A DNA stretch of 64,000 nt from Lysinibacillus sp. B2A1. Its GTDB lineage: Bacteria > Bacillota > Bacilli > Bacillales_A > Planococcaceae. The notes under the pieces were generated by a model. That model searched no databases. It was not told the DNA's origin and was given only the letters and a program-made list of their open reading frames with translations. Positions 56,053 through 64,000 of the stretch are shown piece by piece; positions within the stretch are counted from its first letter, which is position 1; each line of letters begins with the position of its first letter. Both the position numbers and the translations under genes were made by a program. The DNA lies in NCBI GenBank assembly GCA_002973635.1, contig CP027224.1, positions 1,374,501 through 1,438,500 on the forward strand, written 5' to 3'.

Positions 56053-58281
56053 ATGATATTCATTGGAAATGAAGCGTATATTGGAGGTGGTATGTTCAAT
56101 GATGGCAGTAGCAGCCCCAACTTAAGAAATACGCTATTTACTAGCAACAAGGCAGATTTTGATGGTGCTGCTATAAGTACTGACTCTCCAACTAGCCAAA
56201 TTATCTTAACAAATGTGACGATTAGTGGGGATATGCCAAAATATGGAGTAAGTGTTATTTATGGAGGAGGTTCCGCTAGTAAGATTCAAAACAGTATTAT
56301 AATTGGTAATAATGGGAAGGTCGCTATCTCAGATTATCAAGGATTGGTTGAAAATAGCTTACTGGATGTGCAGGGAAGTAAGAATGTAAGAGGGAAACTA
56401 TTTGATGCCAATGGGAATGCTATCGATACACCTATTTATTTACCAACCGATGTGTTTGTAAATGCAAACAAGAAAGATTACCATTTAAAAACAAATTCTC
56501 CAGCAATAGATAAAGGGAATGCTAATTATCCTGAATTAGCAGATATAACGATAGACCTTGCTGGGAAAAAACGTGTGCAAGGAGCAGCGATTGATTTAGG
56601 CGCATATGAAGTGCCAAATTATTATAAGATTATCTACGATGCAAATGGAGCAACAGGAGGCAGTGTGCCACAAGATGACGAGAAATATGAAGAAAATGCC
56701 CTTGTGACAGTGAAGGTTAATAATGGTAATCTTGTGAAAACAGGCTATACCTTTAAAGGCTGGAATACGCAGGTAGATGGTAAAGGCACAGCGTATGCAG
56801 TAGATGATACCTTCCCAATGGGTACAGAAAATATCATATTGTATGCTCAGTGGACAAAGAATCCAACATATACGGCCACATATGATGCAAATGGCGCAAC
56901 AAGTGGTACTGTGCCACAGGATAGTACATTATATGAGGAAAATGAAACAGTAATTGTACAAGGAGATAGCAATAATCTAGTAAGAGCAGGCTACACGTTC
57001 AAAGGCTGGAATACACAAGCAGATGGTAAGGGAATATCCTATGCCGAAAATGCAACCTTCCAAATGGGAAAAGCCGATGTCATCTTGTATGCCCAGTGGA
57101 CAGCGAACCCAACTTATACAATCATATATAGTGCAAATGGCGCAACCAGTGGTAGAGTGCCACAGGATAGTACATTATATGAAGAAAACAAAACAGTAAT
57201 GGTACAAGGAAATAGTGGCAATCTAGTAAGAACAGGCTATACATTTTCGGGCTGGAATACAGCACAAGATGGTAAGGGTATAGCCTATATAGCAAATACG
57301 CCTTTAATAATGGGTGTGGCAGATGTAATTTTGTATGCTCAATGGACAGTGAACCCATCAACACCGGGTGGAGGTAATGCCACTGGTCCATCAACACCGG
57401 GTGGAGGTAATACCACTGGTCCATCAACACCGGGTGGAGGTAATACCACTGGTCCTTCAACGCCGGATGGAGGTAGTGCTACTAATCCATCAACGTCTAT
57501 TCAAATATCCTTCGAGACAAATGGTGGACTATCTTTAGAAGGCATTGAGATTACCTATAATACAAGAGTCAGTGATTTGCCTGTACCAATAAAGGAAGGT
57601 TATCGTTTTGACGGTTGGTATAGAGATAAAGCGCTAACGATGAAATGGGCAGAAGATACGCTTGTGAGGGAGAATTTAACGCTCTATGCAAAATGGACAG
57701 CATTGCCAGTGGAAGAACAGAAAGAATCACGGCAACCACCACAGCCTAAGCCATCCATAGTGACTTTCCATGATATCGAAAACCATTGGGCACAGGAAAT
57801 GATTGAGGCATTAGCAACGCAGGGCATTATTAACGGCTATCCAGATGGTACTTTCCGTCCAAATGCAACAATTAGTCGTACGCATGTAGCATCATTATTG
57901 ACAAGGGCCTTTACATTCGAGCCAGTGAGAGCAGCATATGATTTTTCAGATGTTTCTCCCACCCATCCTTACTATGATGCAATTATGGCATTGCAACAAG
58001 CAGGAATAATTGATGGTGCAAACGGCGCTTTCTTGCCCGCAGAGAACATGACACGTGCTCAGCTAGCGAAGGTGCTTGTTGGTGTGATGGGGCTAACACC
58101 AGAAGGCACGACTTCATTTGCCGATGTGGATAGCCAGCATTGGAGCGCAGGTTATATTGCAGTGCTAGAGCGTGAAGGCATTGCATTGGGGGATAATGGT
58201 TATTTCCGTCCAAATGAATCTGTGACACGCGCTCAGTTTGTCGCATTTTTATACCGGATTATGCAGCTTCAAAAGCAGTAG
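56053..58281 (+). CDS. SLH surface protein SP2, C-terminal part (frameshifted gene)
   Basis: The continuation of SP2 in the new frame (in-frame homology starts near 56022; the first ATG is 56053). It encodes the end of the beta-helix, three Listeria-Bacteroides repeats (GYTFKGWNTQ.DGKG), a Gly/Pro/Thr linker (STPGGGNTTGP repeats), one FDGWYRDKALTMKWAEDT repeat and three SLH motifs beginning FHDIENHWAQEMIEALA. It has no signal peptide or clear ribosome binding site, so alone it would not be exported. Read with the first half, it is a normal SLH-anchored protein. Confidence 0.82.
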   Translation: MIFIGNEAYIGGGMFNDGSSSPNLRNTLFTSNKADFDGAAISTDSPTSQIILTNVTISGDMPKYGVSVIYGGGSASKIQNSIIIGNNGKVAISDYQGLVENSLLDVQGSKNVRGKLFDANGNAIDTPIYLPTDVFVNANKKDYHLKTNSPAIDKGNANYPELADITIDLAGKKRVQGAAIDLGAYEVPNYYKIIYDANGATGGSVPQDDEKYEENALVTVKVNNGNLVKTGYTFKGWNTQVDGKGTAYAVDDTFPMGTENIILYAQWTKNPTYTATYDANGATSGTVPQDSTLYEENETVIVQGDSNNLVRAGYTFKGWNTQADGKGISYAENATFQMGKADVILYAQWTANPTYTIIYSANGATSGRVPQDSTLYEENKTVMVQGNSGNLVRTGYTFSGWNTAQDGKGIAYIANTPLIMGVADVILYAQWTVNPSTPGGGNATGPSTPGGGNTTGPSTPGGGNTTGPSTPDGGSATNPSTSIQISFETNGGLSLEGIEITYNTRVSDLPVPIKEGYRFDGWYRDKALTMKWAEDTLVRENLTLYAKWTALPVEEQKESRQPPQPKPSIVTFHDIENHWAQEMIEALATQGIINGYPDGTFRPNATISRTHVASLLTRAFTFEPVRAAYDFSDVSPTHPYYDAIMALQQAGIIDGANGAFLPAENMTRAQLAKVLVGVMGLTPEGTTSFADVDSQHWSAGYIAVLEREGIALGDNGYFRPNESVTRAQFVAFLYRIMQLQKQ
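57355..57486 (+). repeat. 33-bp tandem repeat, four units
   Basis: Units start at 57355, 57388, 57421 and 57454, each encoding PSTPGGGNTTG-type linker; the last is diverged. The repeat count is likely to vary by slippage without breaking the frame. Confidence 0.88.
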
Positions 58282-58442
58282 TTTCTGACATCCGCCAGTA
58301 CTTTTATCTTTATTCAGCGGGTGTCCATACACCCGCTGAATAAGAAATAAAACTGCATTCCTCTCACTACCTATAGAAGTGGAAGCCTTCTGTACCTGTT
58401 GCTATGAGAACAGTTTGAAATAAAAGAAGTTTATATAACTAT

Positions 58443-58464
58443 ATATTACTTTTAAATACTATAT
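58443..58464. promoter_or_regulatory. Degenerate operator O4 before SP3
   Basis: ATATTACTTTTAAATACTAT followed by AT matches O1 except for one substitution and small indels near the right arm. It lies 17 bp upstream of the SP3 start region. Confidence 0.45.
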
Positions 58465-58480
58465 ATTTTAGGAGGTGATG

Positions 58481-61400
58481 ATGTTGAGTGTAAAGAAACT
58501 GCGATTATTTGTTCTGTTATATATAGTTCTGCAGTTTTCTTTGATCGTTTTCTTCCCTGTGGAAGCTTCGGATGCGGGGAAGTTTCAAACAATTTTAACA
58601 GGCTTTTCTCAGCCAGAAGGAATTGCAGTAGATAAAAATGGTAACATTTACGTTACTGATGCAGCTTATAATTGTATTTGGAAATTTAAGTCGGATAACT
58701 CATTTATTAATAAATGGTGTGATCAAATAGGTGGGCAGCCAATTTCTAATCCAAAAGGAATTGCAGTAGACACTATAGGAAATATTTATATCACAAATTC
58801 GAATGACGCGACTATACAAAAATTTAAGGCAGATGGTACACATATAAAGACTTGGGGAGGTCATGGAGCAGGTAATGGTCAATTTGATTTTCCTAGTAGT
58901 ATAGCGATAGATGCAGCAGGAAATATTTATATTGCAGACACGTTTAATATACGTATCCAAAAATTTACATCAGACGGTGTATATCTGACTAACTTTTATG
59001 TCGGGTACTATCCATATAGTATTACAATAGATAAATTAGGTAATTTATACGTTGCGAATACAGACGCTTTACGAAAATATAAAGCAGATGGCACATATTT
59101 AATGGAATTTAATAGGGATTTAAATTTTCCAGATGGGATAGTTGTCGATGCAGATAACAATGTTTATGTTGTTGATAGAGTTAAACATCGCATTCAAAAA
59201 TATGCATCAGATGGCACATATTTAACTCAATGGGGAACTCATGGTCAAGCAGATGGTCAATTTTTTTATCCTACCCAAATAGCAATCGATACGGTAGGAA
59301 ATTTGTATGTAACAGATATGAATAATAAACGTGTGCAAAAGATGACACCTTTACCGTCTGATGCAAATTTAAGTGAATTAAAGATGAATACATTCACATT
59401 ACCACTTCAGCCCAATCAGCAGGTAGTGGTAGGAAATGATACTTCGACATTAACCATCACAGCAACAGCAGCAGACCCACTTGCGAAAATTAATATAGAA
59501 GGTAAGCCAACCTCTATTAGGACATTGAGTTATCAAGCAAATCTAAATGTGGGCAATAATGTGATACCAATTGTTGTGACGGCTCAAGATGGGCATAGTA
59601 AAAAAAAGTACACGCTGACGATAATGAGATTGCCATCAAGTGATGCAACCTTAAAAAACTTAACGGTCAATCATGGTGTATTAAGCCCAACGTTTGTGGC
59701 AAATGAAGAACACTACATACTACAAGTAGAACATGCTGTATCAACGCTCCAAATTACAGCGGAAACAACAAATGATGAAGCAGGTATGACCATCAATGGC
59801 AATCAGAAAACATCGGAAACGATCGCTCTAGTAGCAGGGCAAACCACAACGATTCCGATTGTGGTAACAGCCCAAAATGGCGTGACGCAAAAAACGTACA
59901 CATTGGCGGTAACAAGGGCACTATCAGATGATGCGACCTTAAAAAGCATAGCAGTAGATCATGGTACACTAAGCCCAGCATTCACGGCAAATGAAGAAAC
60001 CTATACGTTACAGGTAGAACATGGCGTTACCGCAATAAATGTAGCCGCCCAGCCAGTAGATAGCCAAGCAAGTGTGACCATCAATGGTAGTGAGAAAACA
60101 TCGGAAACGATAGCACTAGTAGCAGGGCAAACCACAACGATTCCGATTGTGGTAACAGCCCAAAATGGCGTGACGCAAAAAACGTACACATTGGCGGTAA
60201 CAAGGGCACTATCAGATGATGCGACCTTAAAAAGCATAGCAGTAGATCATGGTACACTAAGCCCAGCATTCACGGCAAATGAAGAAACCTATACGTTACA
60301 GGTAGAACATGGCGTTACCGCAATAAATGTAGCCGCCCAGCCAGTAGATAGCCAAGCAAGTGTGACCATCAATGGTAGTGAGAAAACATCGGAAACGATA
60401 GCACTAGTAGCAGGGCAAACCACAACGATTCCGATTGTGGTAACAGCCCAAAATGGCGTGACGCAAAAAACGTACACATTGGCAGTAACAAGGGTCCTAT
60501 CAGATGATGCGACCTTAAAAAGCATAGCAGTAGATCATGGTACACTAAGCCCAGCATTCACGGCAAATGAAGAAACCTATACGTTACAGGTAGAACATGG
60601 CGTTACCGCAATAAATGTAGCCGCACTGCCATTAGATAGCCAAGCAAGTGTGACCATCAATGGCAGTGAGAAAACATCGGAAACGATAGCGCTAGCAGCA
60701 GGGCAAACCACAACGATTTCGATTATCGTAACAGCGCAAGATGGCAAAACGCAAAAGACCTATACAATGACAGTAACACGCGCACCATCAAGCGATGCCA
60801 CATTACAAAGTTTAACGGTAAGCAATGGTATGTTAAGTCCAGCATTCATGGCACACGAAGAAAACTACACGGTGCAAGTAGAGCATAGCGTCACCACATT
60901 AGATGTTGCCGCTATCACAACAGATAGCCAAGCAAGCCTCACAATAAATGGCAACCATACAACATCGGAAACAGTGACACTATTGGCAGGGCAAATAGTG
61001 ACGATTCCAGTTGTCGTCACAGCCGAGGACGGTATAACCCAAAAAACCTACACGCTGATTATAGCACGCGCACCATCAAGCGATACGACACTGCAAAGCT
61101 TAACTGTAGATAATGGAATAGTAAGTCCAAGCTTCCAGCCAGCAATCACGATGTATACCGTGCGGCCTGATGTTGCTGCTTCTACATTACGAGTGACAGC
61201 GCTTCCAACAAATGCTGATGCAAGCGTGATGATTAACGGGCATACTACGACAGCAGATACAATTACGTTAACGATGAGCCAACCGATGACCATTCCAATT
61301 ATTGTCACAGCACAAAATGGTGAACAGAGCGTCTACACATTGCTTGTACAAGAAACGTTCATCCCTGTTGCAAGCATTATGGTACAGCCGACACAATTAC

Positions 61401-62482
61401 AGCTACAAGTAGGAGGTAGCCCAGTAGCATTGAATGCAACGGTATATCCGACAGATGCAAGTAATCCACGTGTGAGCTGGCGAAGCAAAAACCAAATTGT
61501 TGCTACTGTCGATGAACATGGCAGAGTCACGCCAAAATCGGCAGGCGTAGCAGAAATTGTAGTCACGACAGTAGACGGGGGTCAATTAGCAACGGCTCTA
61601 ATTACAGTGGAGCAGGTTATAGCTGGTAATGAATCGACACCAAGCCCAGCACCTATACAAGAGTTAATAGACAACAATAATTTTTCCCCACCAGTACCTA
61701 TGAAAATTACATTTCATACAAATGGAGGAGCAGTCATAGAGCCTATCGAGATGGCTTACAATACGAAAGTAAGTGATTTACCAGTGCCAACAAAAGAAGG
61801 TTATCGTTTTGATGGCTGGTATCAGGATGAAGCGTTAACGAAACTGTGGGCTAAGGAGATGCTTGTTAAAGAAAACCTAACGCTCTATGCAAAATGGACA
61901 GCATTGCCAGTGGAGGAACCAGAAGCACCGAAAGAACCACAGCAACCCTCACAGCCAAAGCCTTCCGTGGTGACTTTCCAAGATATCGAAAACCATTGGG
62001 CACAGGAAATGATTGAGGCATTAGCAACCCAGGGCATTATTAAAGGCTATGAGGATGGTACTTTCCGACCGAATGAATCAATTAGCCGTCAGCATGTTGC
62101 CTCATTATTCACACGTGCTTTTGAATTCGAGGGAATCCGCCCAACAGGAGCCTTTTCGGATGTAGCACCAAATCATATGTACTATGATGCGATTATGACC
62201 TTACAGCAGGCAGGCATTATTGATGGAGCGGATGGAGCATTTCGTCCAACAGACAATATCACACGGGCACAATTGGCTAAAATTTTAGCAAATACACTAC
62301 AGCTCAAATCAGAAGGTACGAGTTCTTTTAAGGATGTAGATAGCAATCATTGGAGTGTTGGCTATATTGCCGCCTTAGAGCGGGCAGAGATTGCATTAGG
62401 GGATAATGGCAAGTTCCACCCTGAAGCTTCTGTAACAAGAGCCCAATTGGCGGCCTTTTTATACCGAGCAATGCAGCAATAA
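58481..62482 (+). CDS. SLH surface protein SP3 with NHL propeller and cadherin-like repeats
   Basis: A 1333-residue exported protein. Signal peptide LRLFVLLYIVLQFSLIVFF is cleaved near VEA-SD. Six NHL repeats (motifs DKNGNIYV, DTIGNIYI, DAAGNIYI, DKLGNLYV, DADNNVYV, DTVGNLYV) form a predicted beta-propeller (about 25-285). Seven ~96-residue cadherin-like beta-sandwich domains follow (LSDDATLKSIAVDHGTLSP..TYTLAVTRA pattern), then one Big_2 domain, one Listeria-Bacteroides repeat and three SLH motifs (FQDIENHWAQEMIEALATQG onward). The AGGAGG site favours ATG 58481 or TTG 58484 over the closer GTG 58475 and ATG 58478. Likely cell-wall-bound adhesin or matrix protein. Confidence 0.9.
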   Translation: MLSVKKLRLFVLLYIVLQFSLIVFFPVEASDAGKFQTILTGFSQPEGIAVDKNGNIYVTDAAYNCIWKFKSDNSFINKWCDQIGGQPISNPKGIAVDTIGNIYITNSNDATIQKFKADGTHIKTWGGHGAGNGQFDFPSSIAIDAAGNIYIADTFNIRIQKFTSDGVYLTNFYVGYYPYSITIDKLGNLYVANTDALRKYKADGTYLMEFNRDLNFPDGIVVDADNNVYVVDRVKHRIQKYASDGTYLTQWGTHGQADGQFFYPTQIAIDTVGNLYVTDMNNKRVQKMTPLPSDANLSELKMNTFTLPLQPNQQVVVGNDTSTLTITATAADPLAKINIEGKPTSIRTLSYQANLNVGNNVIPIVVTAQDGHSKKKYTLTIMRLPSSDATLKNLTVNHGVLSPTFVANEEHYILQVEHAVSTLQITAETTNDEAGMTINGNQKTSETIALVAGQTTTIPIVVTAQNGVTQKTYTLAVTRALSDDATLKSIAVDHGTLSPAFTANEETYTLQVEHGVTAINVAAQPVDSQASVTINGSEKTSETIALVAGQTTTIPIVVTAQNGVTQKTYTLAVTRALSDDATLKSIAVDHGTLSPAFTANEETYTLQVEHGVTAINVAAQPVDSQASVTINGSEKTSETIALVAGQTTTIPIVVTAQNGVTQKTYTLAVTRVLSDDATLKSIAVDHGTLSPAFTANEETYTLQVEHGVTAINVAALPLDSQASVTINGSEKTSETIALAAGQTTTISIIVTAQDGKTQKTYTMTVTRAPSSDATLQSLTVSNGMLSPAFMAHEENYTVQVEHSVTTLDVAAITTDSQASLTINGNHTTSETVTLLAGQIVTIPVVVTAEDGITQKTYTLIIARAPSSDTTLQSLTVDNGIVSPSFQPAITMYTVRPDVAASTLRVTALPTNADASVMINGHTTTADTITLTMSQPMTIPIIVTAQNGEQSVYTLLVQETFIPVASIMVQPTQLQLQVGGSPVALNATVYPTDASNPRVSWRSKNQIVATVDEHGRVTPKSAGVAEIVVTTVDGGQLATALITVEQVIAGNESTPSPAPIQELIDNNNFSPPVPMKITFHTNGGAVIEPIEMAYNTKVSDLPVPTKEGYRFDGWYQDEALTKLWAKEMLVKENLTLYAKWTALPVEEPEAPKEPQQPSQPKPSVVTFQDIENHWAQEMIEALATQGIIKGYEDGTFRPNESISRQHVASLFTRAFEFEGIRPTGAFSDVAPNHMYYDAIMTLQQAGIIDGADGAFRPTDNITRAQLAKILANTLQLKSEGTSSFKDVDSNHWSVGYIAALERAEIALGDNGKFHPEASVTRAQLAAFLYRAMQQ
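59921..60784 (+). repeat. 288-bp tandem repeats within SP3
   Basis: Units at 59921, 60209 and 60497, each encoding one 96-residue cadherin-like domain. The first two are almost identical; the third diverges towards its end. Neighbouring domains on both sides are older, diverged copies. Confidence 0.9.
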
Positions 62483-62495
62483 AAATGATTTTTTA

Positions 62496-62524
62496 GGCGT
62501 GAGGCTATCTAACAGCTTCACGCC
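62496..62524 (+). terminator. Weak terminator-like hairpin after SP3
   Basis: GGCGTGAGGCT pairs imperfectly with AGCTTCACGCC; no proper T run follows. Confidence 0.35.
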
Positions 62525-62552
62525 ATTATACTATGATAGAGTAATATTTTTG

Positions 62553-62581
62553 TTGAATATTACTTTGTGGTAATATAAAGT
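62553..62581 (+). promoter_or_regulatory. Promoter with palindromic operator O5 (before SP4)
   Basis: TTGAAT (62553-62558), 17 bp, TAAAGT (62576-62581). The dyad ATATTAC-N6-GTAATAT (62557-62576) fills the spacer, as in O1. Confidence 0.7.
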
Positions 62582-62643
62582 AATGAATAGATAGTGAGGG
62601 ATAATTCTGATGAATCACTAAATAAAGAAGAAGGAGGGATTAG

Positions 62644-64000
62644 ATGCAACAACCATTAAAAAAGGGGAAGCTATTGTTAGTCACTAGTGTTGTTATTATT
62701 TTATGCAGTTTGGGTTTGTTACCAAGTACTGCAAAGGCAGCAGAAATGACAGCTAATGCTGAGATTTTATCATATATCCAGTACGAAGAAGGTGGATTTG
62801 CAGGGATTCTTCATGCATATAGTCCAGATTATTTAACAAGTACTTATTTAGACGTCTATAATATTCCAGCAAATGTGAAATGGGCAACACTTGCTCCTCT
62901 GAATCTGTCGTTAGATAATGGTATCGAATTCATATTTAGTCGTGATGGAAAAACTGTAGAAAAACAGTTTATTCATATTACTAATTGGAGTGATATTCCT
63001 TCTGATGTCAAATGGATAACAGTAAGTAATTTTGATGGTGATCTTACAGATGCTAAAAACCCAATAACGAATCAAAAATACCGCTATAGTGTAGATGGTG
63101 TAAATGTTGTAGAAAGTGCAACAGTTCCTGCTAATGCTTTATGGGCTACCTTAAGCTACTATGAAACTATATCAAGCGGAACACCTAAACGATTAAAGTA
63201 TAATAAACATAATTACACATTAAAATTCAATCGTACTCCACCAGTGATCAATTTAACAAAGTCCCCTACAGGATGGACAAATGGTGATGTTACAGTTACG
63301 GCAAATATTAATAGTGAAGGTGATTTAAAGATTCAAAAGTGGGATTATGGAATTCGTAATGAATCATATTTTAATACAGCTGGAAACTTATTGGTAGGTT
63401 CTTTTATTAGTATAGATCAAAATCGAACAATTACGTGGTATGCACGGGATGTTTTATTAAATTCAACTGTTCAAACGATTACTATTGATAATATTGATAA
63501 AGATGTACCAATCATTACAAGTGGCAATATGACCATAACCCCTGATCAAAAAATAGAAGTTCCAATTACCATTACTGATAGTACAAGTGGAGTGAAAACG
63601 AAGAAATGGGCATTTGGAAATCAGAATGAATCTTATTTTTTGACTGGGGGAAATACGTTCACTGAGAATAAAATTGTTGTGGATAATTTTGGGACATATA
63701 CATTGTTTGCGGAAGATCATGCAGGAAATAAGTCAATATCCACCGTGCATTTATATTCAGCGGATTTAGAGGGTTTACAATTAAATGAAGGAACGCTTTC
63801 CCCAGAATTTTCTAAAGAGATACTTTCTTATGATGTCAATGTAATGAACACGGTTTCAACCATTACAGTGATACCAAATGCTAAAGATTCAACTGCAACA
63901 GTTAAGGTTAATGGGAATCTAGTAAGTAGTGGTGCAACATCAGCTACAATTCCCCTTAATGTTGGAAGTAATACAATATTTATAGAAGTAACAGCTGTAA
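62644..64000 (+). CDS. Secreted surface protein SP4, N-terminal part (3' end outside window)
   Basis: The frame is open from ATG 62644 (site AAGGAGGG) to the window end, 452 codons. Signal peptide: basic QQPLKKGK, hydrophobic LLLVTSVVIILCSLGLL, cleavage near AKA-AE. The middle carries repeated Ig-like segments with TKSPTGWTNGDVTVTANI and KTKKWAFGNQNESYF motifs. The last ~90 visible residues (LEGLQLNEGTLSPEFSKEIL..) are a cadherin-like beta-sandwich domain as in SP3. SLH motifs may follow outside the window. It has the operator O5 promoter upstream. Confidence 0.85.
   Translation, partial: MQQPLKKGKLLLVTSVVIILCSLGLLPSTAKAAEMTANAEILSYIQYEEGGFAGILHAYSPDYLTSTYLDVYNIPANVKWATLAPLNLSLDNGIEFIFSRDGKTVEKQFIHITNWSDIPSDVKWITVSNFDGDLTDAKNPITNQKYRYSVDGVNVVESATVPANALWATLSYYETISSGTPKRLKYNKHNYTLKFNRTPPVINLTKSPTGWTNGDVTVTANINSEGDLKIQKWDYGIRNESYFNTAGNLLVGSFISIDQNRTITWYARDVLLNSTVQTITIDNIDKDVPIITSGNMTITPDQKIEVPITITDSTSGVKTKKWAFGNQNESYFLTGGNTFTENKIVVDNFGTYTLFAEDHAGNKSISTVHLYSADLEGLQLNEGTLSPEFSKEILSYDVNVMNTVSTITVIPNAKDSTATVKVNGNLVSSGATSATIPLNVGSNTIFIEVTAV

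Noticed and set aside
56000..56060. Programmed ribosomal frameshift in SP2
   Set aside because: There is no slippery heptamer or downstream structure at 56013-56021; a mutation or sequencing error is simpler.
59793..60557. Repeated minus-strand frames in SP3
   Set aside because: They recur every 288 bp only because the sense-strand repeat does.

Overview
The window is a low-GC Gram-positive, endospore-forming genome. Gene order in the first two thirds follows the Bacillus subtilis infB-to-ymdB block. The dipicolinate synthase genes, spoVS and a spoIIIE/ftsK gene mark a spore former. Several large exported proteins with S-layer-homology (SLH) domains, plus a korAB pair beside spoVS, fit a Lysinibacillus-like member of the Bacillaceae/Planococcaceae. 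The genus is an inference from gene content, not a database match.

Layout. 1-8001: translation and RNA genes (infB 3' end, ylxP, rbfA, truB, ribF, rpsO, pnp) and the M16 peptidase mlpA. 8002-12480: an accessory patch with an IS1182-type element inserted in what was a terminator hairpin, then a leftward YtrA-type regulator/ABC exporter operon. 12560-16247: ymxH, dpaA, dpaB, asd and dapA, which supply dipicolinate for spores and the lysine/diaminopimelate branch; dapG is absent from the position it has in B. subtilis. 16335-17870: a degenerate array of ~21-bp repeats split by an IS3-family element. 18152-28142: rnjB, spoIIIE/ftsK, ymfC and a nucleoside-type (BMP/Nup) ABC importer; tepA is absent. 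28370-43841: ymfF-H-I-J-K, rodZ, pgsA, cinA, recA (with an SOS box), rny, ymdB, spoVS and korAB.

43913-48643: a small membrane protein gene and a lantibiotic-immunity-like ABC transporter followed by its two-component system. The promoter region carries a perfect 11-bp tandem direct repeat. 48974-64000: an accessory surface-protein island. Two beta-helix proteins, one of them frameshifted, and one NHL-propeller/cadherin-like protein end in the same Listeria-Bacteroides-repeat plus triple-SLH module. A fourth secreted protein runs off the window. Between them lie a TetR regulator, a 19-residue peptide gene and a patch of gene fossils.

The most interesting signals are two. (1) A palindrome of the type ATATTACTT-NN-AAGTAATAT recurs before the 19-aa peptide gene, before a gene fossil, and before three surface-protein genes. 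In three copies it exactly fills the spacer between a -35 TTGAAT and a -10. This suggests a local TetR-controlled surface-protein regulon. (2) rny (RNase Y) is preceded by a consensus sigma-A promoter and a ~350-nt leader that folds into about six successive hairpins. Part of that leader recurs 15 kb away upstream of ymfC with compensatory base changes.
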